Shown: positions 34,344 to 46,200 of the stretch, piece after piece
Position numbering within the stretch: position 1 is the stretch's first letter
Layout of the letters: each line of letters opens with the position of its first letter
Origin: Selaginella moellendorffii
Lineage: Eukaryota; Streptophyta; Lycopodiopsida; Selaginellales; Selaginellaceae
Assembly: GCF_000143415.4 (NCBI RefSeq)
Contig: NW_003314297.1
Location: 1,060,148 to 1,124,147 of the forward strand
Direction: 5' to 3'
Length of the DNA stretch: 64,000 nt
The notes under the pieces: model-generated
Told to the model about the DNA's origin: nothing
Database searches by the model: none
What the model saw: the letters and a program-made list of their open reading frames with translations, nothing else
Position numbers and translations under genes: made by a program

Positions 34344-36178
34344 TGTAAGCGACTAAATTTTCCATTCTACTTTAGTCACTTAACCACACCTCTGACCACT
34401 TGGAGGAGTCTTAGTCACAACCTCTATAAATCCATTTCAGGACTTGGGACTTGCTAGCCCCAAGAATGGCATCCATGCCACTCAACATTTGCACTTGGTC
34501 CAAGTGCTCCACGTGTCCGATCCCATAACCAACACTCAAAAGTACCACCGACATGGTAGCCTGTTACGCTAAGGCCATGCCCAAACACCTTTGCCACACT
34601 GGTAGTCCAATACCACTTGCATCACAGTCTTGGCTCTCCAAGACTAGGCAAACCATCCGTGAGTGGTCATCTCAAATCCACTCTTTAGCATCCTTAGGAT
34701 GCCCACCGACAAGGGGAATAGCCTCCCCAATAATCCCTCTGTCAGTCCCCACTAAGTCCCTTTCTGCCCTTGGCTATGTTTGCCAACACTGCCACTGGAT
34801 CGAGGGCCACAGGCCCGACCACTAAGTCCCACGGTCCTCTGGGACTTCCTCACCACACGACTGTGTCCTTGGTCACTACCCCAAAGGACTACACCTCTTC
34901 CTTTCCACAGTCTGGGCCTTTGGGACAACATTTTGGACACCATGGCCTTACGCCTTCCGCCCTTGGGTGCTCTAGCCATGGGCTTAGAGCAAGGTTCCAT
35001 TGAGCCACGCCTGGTATCCAAGTAGGTAGTGCCACCCACACTTGGACTGGGAGCATCGGTCAGTCGATCTCCCGGGGGAACTAGAGCCGGCTCTTGAACA
35101 CTTCACCAAGCTACCCCGCTTGTCGGTCCGTGTTCACTTTAGTCTTGGACTTCCCAGTGGTCAGCTCATCACCCAACACTGGGTCTGGCCTTCCTGGGCC
35201 AAACTGGCCTTTCCTGGCCAAACTGGCTCCACTGGGCTCCAACCCCCACACTCTCCCTACTATACTTTTGGAACCCCCCGCAGCCCCCCCCCCCTGGGGG
35301 ACGATCGCTTTGGGCTTTCACCCAACTGCCTGTATTAGTATTCGGACTCGGACTCGGGCTCGAACTCGAACTCGGACTCGGACTCAGTCTCGGTCTCAGT
35401 CTCGGCCTCGGTCTGGGTCTCGGTTCCATCTCGGACTCCATCTTGGACTCCATCTCAGGTCCATCTCGGACTCCATCTCAGACTCCATCTTGGGTCCATC
35501 TCGGGTCCATCTCGGACTCCATCTCGGACTCCATCTCGGACTCCATCTTGGGTCCATCTCGGGTCCATCTCGGACTCCATCTCGGGTCCATCTCGGACTC
35601 CATCTTGGGTCCATCTCGGGTCCATCTCGGACTCCATCTCGGGTCCATCTTGGACTCCATCTCGGGTCCATCTCGGACTCCACCTCAGACTCCATCTCGG
35701 GTCCATCTCGGGTCCATCTCGGATTCCATCTCGGACTCCACCTCGGACTCCAACTCGGGTCCATCTTGGACTCCATCTCGGACTCCATATCAGACTCCAC
35801 TTCGGGTCCATCTCGGACTCCACCTCGGACCCCATATCAGACTCCACTTCGGGTCCATCTCGGACTCCATATCGGACTCCACTTCGGGTCCATCTCGGAC
35901 TCCACTTCGGGTCCATCTCGGACTCCAACTTGGGTCTGCCTCGGACACTTCCAGGTGTCATGTGTTGGTCCTTTTTGGGTCCCTTTTTGGAGCCTCGTTT
36001 ATGGCTCGCTTCGTGCTCATTCCTCAAGCACTTTGTTAGGGGTTCCACTCCCGCTCTCGACCTTTTAAGGTGGAGCTTTTAGTCCAAACATGTTATGCTC
36101 GTTTGGCTTTCGCTTCGGCCACTACCACGTGGCGCCCCTACGGCTCTACTTTGGGGCTTAGGGATTTTGTGTCTCACA
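34344..36178 (-). repeat. Left LTR of element 2
   Basis: 1835 bases with a shorter array at about 35342-35940. A run of nine C lies near 35286-35295. Confidence 0.85.
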
Positions 36179-39100
36179 ACTCTACCACCCATAGACGAAG
36201 TTCGATGTCCTCATCGAACGGTAAACCCTTTCATAAAGTAACACCCGCATGTGTTACCATTTCCATCCTTGGCACCCAGCCAATATCTATCTATGGTTTG
36301 ACACGAAAGGCTCACCATGCCTTGTCCATCCTCTAAGGAGCATAGCCTCTCCAACTTAGAAGCTCATTTGACCACTTGTTGTGGTTCTCTCCTTTTATTG
36401 GTTTAGTTCTCACTAAACCTGTTAGAGACACCTTCTCTAACTCGATCCCACTACTCATTCTCAAGTGGTCTCACTTTCCAGCACTATAACCCTTGCACTT
36501 TGGAACTTTTAATTCTGACTTCTCGAAGTCAATTTCCTAGGTGTCTCAGACACCTTGCATTGCACACATTGTGCAACTCCACTTCCTCATCCTAGGAAGT
36601 TCTCCACTTGAGGGCGCCATCATCCTCTATTCGATTTCATGCCACCTTTGAGCACTGAGTTCCGGTTATCATATTGTGTGCTAGGGCTGTCTATGGCTCT
36701 ATCTTTTGGCTACTTTGCCGCTCCCTCACCGTGAGCTTTTACTTCGCCAAATTGGAGCACTTAAGAATCCATCCTTGAAAGTCCACTTCCTTTCCCACAA
36801 GCCGTTAGCATCAAACACATTAGTGTTCCTTGGCTAACTTTGCCATTTGGATCCCTTCCATTACATTCCATGGCCCAAACTTGGCCACTAGTCCTTTGCT
36901 CTTATCCTTGATTGTTGCACCCAGCAACATAGGATCGCTACCTCCATTTTTGAGGTATCCTTTCGGTTTCATAGCAAAGACTCTTCTTTGCCAAGTCCGG
37001 AGGATGTTCACCCCTAGTATGTCTCTTTAGCATCTTCTACTATGGGCTTTATCCACTGCCCAACTTCGTGACCCTCCCATGGGTCTCTTATAGAGACTAC
37101 TTTCCTTAGACTCACTATGCCATCGCACAGACATAGTTTATTTCCATTATGTGCTCTTCCCACTTGGTCATCATGACCAAGCCACACCACCTTAAACAGT
37201 TCAATTTCAATATTTTGAACCAGGAACTTCATTCCTTAGCCAACCAAGGACCTTGTCCTTATTTGGCCATACGATCACCTAGTGATCTCACCTTGGCACC
37301 TTAACAGAGTTGCCAAGAGGTACTTGGTCTTCTAGACCTTCAAATTGTTGACTATAACCCCGGGGGCATCCCCCACACTTGGCAGTGCACCCAAGCCAGC
37401 CCTTACAGCCAAGGGTTCATAGCAACTGAGATTAGGTGTCCCCATCTGACTCACCACGTCCTTGGTGCCACTTGCACCAAAGCGTTGAAGTTAGATATGC
37501 TGAGCTTTCACACTAAGCAATCTAACCGTGCATCACGACTCCGAGGCATCCCTCGCTTGGCGGTGTGCCCAAGCCAGTCTCCACACTGAGAGTCCATGAC
37601 CACCGAAAAATGAGTGTCCTCATATTCCAAACCGTCACCACGCCCTAGTGAGTTGGGACTCGAACCCAAGCACTAGAGGGTCGGGACTCGAACCCAACCT
37701 CTGTATATGCATCTATCGACGGCATCACCCAGGATGCCTGGCGTGACTCCCCACGCCGGTGCACCAACTTATACTCAAAGCGCGCTATAGATCACAGCTT
37801 AGAAACCTAGTTCCTCCCCACTGCCAAGTCCTCTCACTTGACAAGCCTGTGATCATGCATGGACTCCTCCATGCTTGGCCCCATGGCCCACCCTTTTTGA
37901 AGTTATCACCTTCAACTAGGGTATTTGTTCCCCTGACTTGCCAATCTCGCTTTGGCAAGTCCTCCGACCACTGTAACATGGTTCCTGCACAAGCGTGAAA
38001 GCCCTTGGTCATCGACTTTCGTTCAAAGCCCTCTCTTTGAACACTCGGGAACTACTTCCTTAACCTTGATAGCCTTGCCTTATGGCAAGCTTCAAGACCA
38101 CGCTTCTGTTGCGCCACTCTGATTTCGCGCGTTCCTTGGACCATTTACGCTTGGCCTTTCTAGGTACTAAGCTACCTAGAATCATCTTTAGGAACCTTGA
38201 AGGAACTCTGTCCCTTAGCTTGTTAAGGCTTTCCTTTTTGCAAGCTTTCCGATTACCATATAGTCTATCATGGACAATTCCATATTTTAGACTCTCCATG
38301 GCATCACGGTTGCTAGCGGCAACACCCTCGAGCCCCCACTTGATTCTCCACTCCCAGCAGGCATAACCAACCTTGGTTATGCCCTTCGATTCCTATGGTT
38401 TGGTTCTATCCCCTTACTTCTTGCTTTTGGCTTCACACCTTTCTTTCGGTCATTCTCCTCCAGACCAGGAGGATAGCTTTGCACTTTCTATCATGCCTTA
38501 GCAAGTATTCTTAGGGATGAATCTACCCGATAGCCTAGGGAGTGGTTCCTCAATCCAGGTATGCTCACCCTATAATCCCATACAACGAGATTACGTTATT
38601 GCTTACGGGTTTTTACATGCCCATCACTAACCTTGCAAAAATTCCCTTTTTGGCTTTGTCCAATTCGAGTAGACAGTCTTCTCCTGTCTCTGCCACCTTT
38701 GGACATTTGGATAGCACCTTCTATCCATCATTCGCTAGGGATTTAGTCCCTTGGGCCTTATTTATTACCCTCACGACATTAAACACCACCTCCTGGTGTT
38801 CTAGAGTGTTCAGGTGTCCCAATGACGTCTTCCTTGACAATGAGTATTTCCTTTTATGACATGGACTTACTATATCACAACATAAGCAACTTATCCCCCA
38901 TAAGAGTATATCCAACTTCCCTATGCCATTAAGAAGGCTTAGGTAGCTACCTTCTACCCGTTTAACCAATTATTTTGCACCTTTTGCTTAGTTGCCTCAT
39001 AATTGTCAAGTCCTACAACTCATTGCTTGGTGCTTCCACACCTCCATCATTATCTGGGTCACCACACTCCAATTGCATGCTCTGCAGCTTAGGCTATGCC

Positions 39101-40242
39101 ATTCCCATTTCCATTGGGATTCCTTTGGCAAGGGGTTCTCATGAACCCACCAACATAGCCTCAAGGTATCACACCTTGGCACATTTGGTGTCTCCACACC
39201 ATCGGCTCCACGAGCTTACTTCTATGACACTTCTTCTTTGTATCTATGTCTTTGCCAAGACCAATACCGCTCTTTATCATGCCAACCATCTGTTAGCACT
39301 GCACCATAAAGGTCACACACAACTTTAAGTCAAAGTTGTTTTCTTCTGGGAACACCTTTCCCATAACTTTAGCATGGCACCTTTTGCCATCGATGAGATA
39401 CCCTCTGTTCTCATCCTTGGATCCTATGATCCCCCCCCATCCTTCGTGGGGTACAACACACCTCAGTCCAAATGCTTCCATCAGTCCTTTTAGGACCATT
39501 CCTTGACTCTACTTGAGTCATCCAGCAGTTTTGGACTTAGTTAATCCACAGACCCGTAAGGTCTCACTTGTGAAGCACTAACTCACTAGAATACACTTCT
39601 TGCATTCTTGTCCTACTTAAAAGGACTATTTTCACAAGTGTTACTTTGACACTTGTTTTTGTTCTCTGGGGCAACCTCTGCCCCTTAGGACTACTTGTCC
39701 ATGTGATGAGAATACCAACTCATCTCTAAGTACACCCCCCAACTCCTTAGGTTATTCCAGCATTTATTAAAGGTAGCCCCGGCTACCATTTCAGGGACTT
39801 GAGTCCTCTTCCGTATTTGACCTCCCACGGTCATTACTTCTGGTCTCACATTCATGAGCACCAACCTCAACTATATGAAGATAATCTTGTGACTCCCTTA
39901 TTGCTTTGGAGTCCTTATTTTTCCTGTGATCCCAACTTTAGTTGTTTACCACAACTACATTAGCCATTTACTGAGTCAAACGCTCATCTAGATCACATCC
40001 TCAACTCTCTGAGGAAAACCATATACTGTTCCCAAGATCCCAAAGTCGTTCCCTTACCGGCCCCTTTTCTATCCACCACATCGCGCTCAAGTCACGCATG
40101 AACTTGAGTGGAGAGCCATGTCCTCTCGGCATGCTACTCCTCAAGGATAACCCCAATCCTAGGACCTTCCAATGCGAATATGAATGGTGATATACTTGAG
40201 CACCAATAAAAGTCAGACTAAGGAACAGCTCCGATACCAAGT
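36179..40242 (-). other. Interior of element 2, no coding capacity recognised
   Basis: Parallel to the element 1 interior over its length, with scattered substitutions and about 200 bases near 36620-37010 that differ in detail. Only short frames. One copy of the GGTTTGACA/GGCTCACCATGCC motif at about 36295. Confidence 0.6.
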
Positions 40243-42397
40243 TGTAAGCGACTAAATTTTCCATTCTACTTTAGTCACTTAACCACACCTCTGACCACTT
40301 AGAGGAGTCTCAGTCACAACCTCCATAAATCCATTTCAGGACTTGGGACTTGCTAGCCCCGAGAATGGCCTCCATGCCACTCAACATTTGCACTTGGTCC
40401 AAGTGCTCCACGTGTCCGATCCCATGACCAACACTCAAAAGTACCACCGACATGGCAGCCTGTTACGCTAAGGCCATGCCCAAACACCTTTGCCACATTG
40501 GTAGTCCAATACCACTTGCATCACAGTCTTGGCTCTCCAAGACTAGGCAAACCATCCGTGAGTGGTCATCTCAGATCCACTCTTTAGCATCCTTAGGATG
40601 CCCACCGACAAGGGGAATAGCCTTCCCCAATATCCCTCTGTCAGTCCCCACTAAGTCCCTTTCTGCCCTTGGCCGTGTTTGCCAACACTGCCACTGGATC
40701 GAGGGCCACAGGCCCGACCACTAAGTCCCACAGTCCTCTGGGACTTCCTCACCACACGATTGTGTCCTTGGTCACTACCCCAAAGGACTACACTCTTCCT
40801 TTCCACAGTCTAGGCCTTTGGGACAACATTTTGGAACACCATGGCCTTACGCAAGCCACCTGGGTACTCTCCCCGCCTTCCGCCCTTGGGTGCTCTAGCC
40901 ATGGGCTTAGAGCGAGGTTCCGTTGAGCCACGCCTGGTATCCAAGTAGGTAGTGCCACCCACACTTGGACTGGGAGCATCGGCCAGTCGATATCCCGGGG
41001 GAACTAGAGCCGGCTCTTGAACACTTCACCAAGCTACCCCGCTTGTCGGTCCGTGTTCACTCTAGTCTTGGACTTCCCAGTGGTCAGCTCATCACCCAAC
41101 ACTGGGTCTGGCCTTCCTGGGCCAAACTGGCCTTTCCAGGCCAAACTGGCTCCACTGGGCTCCACACTCTCCCTACTATACTTTTGGAACCCCCCGCAGC
41201 CCCCCCCCCCCCCCCCTGGGGGACGATCGCTTTGGGCTTTCACCCAACTGCCTGTATTAGTATAAGGACTCGGACTCGGACTCGGTCTCGGTCCCGGTTT
41301 TGGACTCAGACTTGGTCTCGGTCTCGGTTCCATCTCGGACTCCATCTCGGACTCCATCTCGGACTCCATCTTGGGTCCATCTCGGACTCCATCTCGGACT
41401 CCATCTCGGACTCCATCTTGGGTCCATCTCGGGTCCATCTCGGACTCCATCTCGGGTCCATCTCGGACTCCATCTCGGACTCCATCTCGGGTCCATCTCG
41501 GACTCCATCTCGGGTCCATCTCGGACTCCATCTCGGACTCCACCTCAGACTCCATCTCGGGTCCATCTCGGGTCCATCTCGGATTCCATCTCGGACTCCA
41601 CCTCGGACTCCAACTCTGGTCCATCTCGGACTCCACCTCAGACCCCATATCGGACTTCACTTCAGGTCCATCTCGGACTCCATATCGGACTCCATATCGG
41701 ACTCCACTTCGGGTCCATCTCGGACTCCACTTCGGGTCCATCTCGGACTCCATCTCGGACTCCATCTTGGGTCCATCTCGGGTCCATCTCAGACTCCATC
41801 TCGGGTCCATCTCGGACTCCATCTCGGGTCCATCTCGGACTCCATCTCGGGTCCATCTCGGACTCCATCTTGGGTCCATCTCGGGTCCATCTCGGACTCC
41901 ATCTCGGACTCCACCTCAGACTCCATCTCGGGTCCATCTCGGGTCCATCTCGGATTCCATCTCGGACTCCACCTCGGACTCCAACTCGGGTCCATCTCGG
42001 ACTCCACCTCAGACCCCATATCAGACTCCACTTTGGGTCCATCTTGGACTCCATATCGGACTCCATATCGGACTCCACTTCGGGTCCATCTCAGACTCCA
42101 CTTCGGGTCCATCTCAGACTCCACTTCGGGTCCATCTCGGACTCCAACTCGGGTCTGCCTCGGACACTTCCAGGTGTCATGTGTTGGTCCTTTTTGGGTC
42201 CCTTTTTGGAGCCTCGCTTATGACTCGCTTCGTGCTCATTCCTCAAGCACTTTGTTAGGGGTTCCACTCCCGCTCTCGACCTTTCAAGGCGGAGCTTTTA
42301 GTCCAAACGTGTTATGCTCGTTTGGCTTTCGCTTCGGCCACTACCACGTGGCGCCCCTCCGGCTCTACTTTGGGGACTAGGGATTTTGTGTCTCACA
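40243..42397 (-). repeat. Right LTR of element 2
   Basis: 2155 bases. The 12/11-base array at about 41265-42168 is roughly 300 bases longer than in the left LTR, apparently by internal duplication: the order of variant units around 41520-41640 recurs at 41900-42010. A C run of about 16 lies near 41201-41216. Confidence 0.85.
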
Positions 42398-42402
42398 CCA
42401 GG

Positions 42403-42844
42403 ATTCCCGCGAAAGAACTCTGGCCGAATGCAAGGATTGGCACCAAGAGCAACAACTTACAACGCCATTGTCTTGGGAGAAACTCAGTTGATGGCGGCAT
42501 TCACGGCACGTGGTACAACTCCTCCTTTGTCATTTCTCTTCTTTTGCTCTTTTTTTTTCATTCATCTTCATGGCAGATTAGCAATCTCCTCCTTTGACTC
42601 TAGAGAAGCAGTTGGTACAATTCCTTAATGCTATGTGCTTGCAATTGAACAACCAAAGTTAGAAGGAAATGGTAGATCTAGACAACGCAAAAAGCTAGAT
42701 CTAAACCAAAACCTTGAAAAAAAAGAACAAAAGAAAGGAAATGGAAAAAACTAGAGTTAAACAATGCAAAAGTTAGATCTAAACTAAAATCCCAAATCCA
42801 AGCACTCTTCAGGGACAATCAAAAGTGCCCCTTACCTCCACCAA
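42403..42844 (-). pseudogene. Leader and start of gag of the old gypsy element
   Basis: Reading minus, the last part before element 2 encodes a short piece of gag (PEFFRGNPG type), whose frame resumes at 34338 on the far side of the inserted element. A stop lies a few codons after the nearest ATG. The rest, up to the LTR at 42845, is A-rich leader sequence without a gene. Confidence 0.55.
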
Positions 42845-43022
42845 TGTAAGTGCTTGGAATATAGAAAGAGAATATAGAAATGTGCATATTAATTAGCCCA
42901 AAAACCTTAGTTTATATATAGGAGCAAGTGGTCTAAATTGAAACCAATCCAACAACGGCTACCAAAATCCCACTACACTAATATTAATATACGGCATCGT
43001 AACTGTACACTTGGCCCTCACA
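42845..43022 (-). repeat. Right LTR of the old gypsy element (its 5' LTR)
   Basis: 178 bases. It starts TGTAAG instead of TGTGAG, and most differences from the left LTR are G-to-A or C-to-T type. Confidence 0.8.
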
Positions 43023-43297
43023 AATAAAAATTAACAAAATAAATTTGTGATCATCCTGGCTATTGTATATCAATGATTGATGGCTCCTCCTAAACTTTTG
43101 TACCCCGATGAAAGGCCAGGAAGACCTTCCTGTGACTTACTCAAGCCCATAGAAGGGACTGAAGAGAAGGCCAGATAAATGACGAGCTTTCGCTCTTCAT
43201 TCTATTTGTTTTTTACTTGTTCTTATGTTTTGTCTGCAATCAAAGAGTAGCATCTATACAAATTGACTTCGAAGAAACGTAAAGTTCCCTGTCTCTC

Positions 43298-44953
43298 TCA
43301 GAGGTGGAAGAATTCACCAGGATACAGAAAGGCTCGTACCTGGTCAGCGTTTTCACCTGTCAGAGAAGCGTGCCCCGGAGCAGATGGCTCCACCTCCAAA
43401 TCACTCTTGACCCGCTTGGGATCATTGGCTGTCAACTTCCGGACGAGGTTCTCGTCGCTCGTGATCTCGGGGCTGTTCTCCACATCGCGCTTCCTGATCG
43501 ATTCAGCTTCATCAGTCCATATTGTCAGCTCAAGTGCAGAGACTACTAACCTGTGGGAAAAAGGCCGGATGCGGGGCTCCATCATGATGAACTTCTGCAT
43601 TTGTTTCTCTATCTCAGCCCGCTTCTTTGCCAGTGCTGCGACATCTCCAGGATCGAACACGGTGCCAGAACGATCCGCCACCTTTCGTCCTTGTTCCCGT
43701 CCATGAAACTGCTCTGGAACCCGGTCGCGTCGAGATGATAGGCGCACTGGGAGCTCGTTTGCAGCCATTTTCTCGCCTGCTGGATGATGAGAGTAGCCAC
43801 CAGACGAGAAGAGTGGATCATCCTCCGGAGTGGCTGAGAACAGCCTTCGCTGCTCGTCAACTTCATACGCAGGAAAGACGACGAGAGGATCCTCCATCAT
43901 GACGTTTCCCCGGCTTCCTTGCTGGCCATGCACTGGATCAGCAGCACGAAAGAGTGGATCGTTTCCGGATGCAGACTTGTGGCGAGCACCAGCGGGAAGA
44001 GCAGACGGTGGCAGCCGCCTTGGTGGCCTCAGGAGCTCGCGAATTAGGGGGTCAGCAGCCGCCTTATTCCTGCCGGCATTCAACTGCGATGATGGTCGAG
44101 GCTCCACTTTGGTAATGAGGTGCTCCCGCTGGTTGCTGCTGCTGCCGCTGTTGCCATCGCTAGGCTCATGGCCATCCTCCACCAGGATGTCGTCGTGGTG
44201 GATGTCGCCGTGCACCTTGTTCCTTCTCCTCTTCAAGAGTATCCAGACTCCAGTGACGATAGCTACCAGTGCGAGCAGGAGCATAACGATGCCTGCCGCG
44301 AGCACACCAGGTGATGCAACGAATGCAGCTGCAGCTGCTGCTGCTGAAGATGGTGCTGACGACGCCATAGGCGGAGAGGTGTCCAAGCCAAGGGGCCTTG
44401 GTTGCCACGTTATGGTCGAAGGTGGTGGCGATGGCGGCCTTGGGTTCCACGTTATGCTCGAAGGTGGTGGCGATGGCGGCCTTGGGTTCCACGTTATGCT
44501 CGAAGGTGGTGGCGATGACGGCCCGGCCCTCCTTGGTCGCCAGGTTACAGTGTCGGCCTTGTTGGGCGGCGAAGAAGAAGGTGACGGCCCTGTAGCAGCT
44601 CCATCACCAGCTCGTCGATGTCCATGGTGCCTCTTTGGCTCTGCTGCTGGATGTTCCTTGGTGGGCGGAGAGCTCGGTGGTGGATGTCCAGCTCCATGAT
44701 GCTCAGGAGAGCTCGGCGGTGGATGTCCAGCTCCATGATGCTCAGGAGAACTCGGTGGTGGCTTTGCTGGTGAGTGATGTCCATCTGTGGGCTTTGGTGG
44801 ACTGTGCCTCTTGGTTGGCGCCGGTGGAGACCTCTTTGGTGGCGGAGATGAAGTTGTCGGCGCCCTCTTTGGCGATGGTTTGGGCGGCGGCGTCCTCCTC
44901 ACGTGCTCCCGGTGAGGCGGCGGGGGCGGTGGCGTGGAGATTTTGCGAGCCAT
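43298..44953 (-). CDS. Proline-rich single-pass membrane protein (unit C copy, altered 3' part)
   Basis: The first exon (43551-44953) matches units A and B and carries one extra 13-residue SPEHHGAGHPPPS repeat. The first intron (about 57 bases) has lost its stop codon and is a multiple of three, so the DNA reads straight through into exon 2, giving 551 residues. Normal splicing would also keep frame. The donor after the tiny third exon is destroyed by an 8-base deletion near 43281, so the protein probably ends at the stop at 43298 by retaining the second intron. The helix and basic stop-transfer segment are intact. Confidence 0.6.
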   Translation of the reverse strand: MARKISTPPPPPPHREHVRRTPPPKPSPKRAPTTSSPPPKRSPPAPTKRHSPPKPTDGHHSPAKPPPSSPEHHGAGHPPPSSPEHHGAGHPPPSSPPTKEHPAAEPKRHHGHRRAGDGAATGPSPSSSPPNKADTVTWRPRRAGPSSPPPSSITWNPRPPSPPPSSITWNPRPPSPPPSTITWQPRPLGLDTSPPMASSAPSSAAAAAAAFVASPGVLAAGIVMLLLALVAIVTGVWILLKRRRNKVHGDIHHDDILVEDGHEPSDGNSGSSSNQREHLITKVEPRPSSQLNAGRNKAAADPLIRELLRPPRRLPPSALPAGARHKSASGNDPLFRAADPVHGQQGSRGNVMMEDPLVVFPAYEVDEQRRLFSATPEDDPLFSSGGYSHHPAGEKMAANELPVRLSSRRDRVPEQFHGREQGRKVADRSGTVFDPGDVAALAKKRAEIEKQMQKFIMMEPRIRPFSHRLVVSALELTIWTDEAESIRKRDVENSPEITSDENLVRKLTANDPKRVKSDLEVEPSAPGHASLTGENADQVRAFLYPGEFFHL

Positions 44954-45502
44954 AGTCAGAGATCAAGCTTACCAGAGAAAGTCGCAGTATTTCAGCTCAA
45001 GCTCGCTTGCTTACCAGAGGAAACTCGCGCTTGCTTACTTCCCCCTTTTTTAGGGCATTAAAGTGTCTGAAAGCTAAGTACTTATAATGTGTACGGTAAA
45101 CGAATGGTATTTTCGTACAAATAGAAGAATAGTAGTCATTCTTGTACAATCTAGACCGTGCATTTAAAATTTTCTGGACCGTTCCTTTATATACAATCTA
45201 CACTGTAAAATCTTGGATGTCGTATTAATTAAATCGAAGCCGCCGCTCAACCGTCCCATATTCAACTGATGATATGGCACACATGCGATTCTGGGCAAAA
45301 GTTTTTAACACGGCCGAGGGTCTTGTAAGATGAACTTGTAAAGTTTTAGCAGGCGATTTTGTGGAACTTAGTGATCCTCATTTGAAGGGTTGGAGAGATA
45401 TTATAGAAACGAGAAGAAATTCTCAAACACGGAACCAAATTAGATAAGGACTAAGCAATGCCGTCCCACGACAACTCTCTAGCATTGTGTGCTGGCTCGA
45501 GC
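44954..45502. other. Intergenic region between divergent genes (unit C)
   Basis: Equivalent to 15647-16195. It keeps the GGGCAAAA-TTTTTAACACGGCCGAGG stretch that unit A lost. No gene is seen. Confidence 0.45.
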
Positions 45503-45510
45503 TATAAATA
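45503..45510 (+). promoter_or_regulatory. TATA box of the secreted peptide gene (unit C)
   Basis: TATAAATA, same sequence and spacing as in units A and B. Confidence 0.6.
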
Positions 45511-45569
45511 TGAGCCCCTCCTGCCTCACAGATCAAACCACTTCTCTCTAATAGAACAAGCAGCAAAGC

Positions 45570-45767
45570 ATGGAGAACAAGGCTTTCTTCGTGTTGTTTT
45601 TGGCACTCGCCATATTTGTCATGATGCTGGCCATGGGCGTGGACGTGGGAGGAATCGCAAAGGCTGCTGCCCAGCGCTGCCAGTCGGGGTGGTATTGGTA
45701 TGACAACAGTTGCCACCGTTGCCAGAGGGGTTGGAGCTGGCGCAACAATCGCTGCTGGCGCAACTGA
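45570..45767 (+). CDS. Small secreted Trp/Cys-rich peptide (unit C copy)
   Basis: The product is identical to the copies at 6287 and 16263, including the signal peptide and the C-x10-C-x2-C-x9-C core. The sequence after the stop has drifted (the GTAAGGCCAAGTCAAG region), yet the coding part has not. This suggests either recent gene conversion or selection on the peptide. Confidence 0.7.
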   Translation: MENKAFFVLFLALAIFVMMLAMGVDVGGIAKAAAQRCQSGWYWYDNSCHRCQRGWSWRNNRCWRN

Positions 45768-46061
45768 AACCTCCAGTTTCACGGGGTAAGGCCAAGTCAA
45801 GAATCAGCATCGTAATTGCCTTTGATTTCATCGTTCTGCAGTGCCAAGGGTCTGGAAACAAGAATAAAGACACTGATGACGTGTTTTCTGTATCGTGCGA
45901 TGCTGCATGGCATTGCATGAGTTCCAGCAATAAAATATAAATTGTCCAAGACTTGATATAAAATGTCCTCTCTTCTCCAAATCCCTCGACTTCCATTCGA
46001 TTGCTCCAATGATCGGCAAGCAATAAGACTCGATTGGAGCATCAAAACCAGGCCCAGGCAC

Positions 46062-46200
46062 ACCTAGCGGTGGGAGTGGAGGTCGGGAGGATCACCAAGG
46101 CGATGGCACATCGCTGCTTCAGAGGGATGGATTTCGCTGCGCGCAATGCAATTGGTACGGGTATGACAACAGCTGCCATCGAGGGTGGCGGCCTCCACTG
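46062..46200 (+). pseudogene. Decayed second peptide gene (unit C)
   Basis: Same linker and core remnant as at 16760-16924, but about 27 bases of the core end are deleted (GAGGGTGGCGGCCTCCACTGA). Confidence 0.45.

Larger units (their letters stand above)
34344..42397 (-). mobile_element. Non-coding (LARD-like) LTR retrotransposon, element 2
   Basis: 8054 bases flanked by CCAGG (34339-34343 and 42398-42402). Same family as element 1, with the primer-site-like TGGTATCGGAGC complement at 40228-40239 and the purine tract complement at 36179-36194. The interior of 4064 bases is non-coding. The LTRs are 34344-36178 (1835 bases) and 40243-42397 (2155 bases); the length difference comes mainly from the tandem array. 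Point differences between LTRs are more frequent than in element 1, so it is the older insertion. Confidence 0.8.
22192..43022 (-). mobile_element. Old Ty3/gypsy LTR retrotransposon, split by two later LTR elements
   Basis: The outer LTRs (22192-22366 and 42845-43022) begin TGTGAG/TGTAAG and end CTCACA. AATA is found on both sides (22188-22191 and 43023-43026), while units A and B show the single empty site. A purine tract (reading minus strand: GAGAGGAGGGGATAA, 22367-22381) abuts the left LTR, which places the element on the minus strand. The pol order on that strand is gag, protease, reverse transcriptase, RNase H, integrase, which is the Ty3/gypsy order. Removing the two inner elements leaves about 5.0 kb. 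Many in-frame stops make it inactive. Confidence 0.85.
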
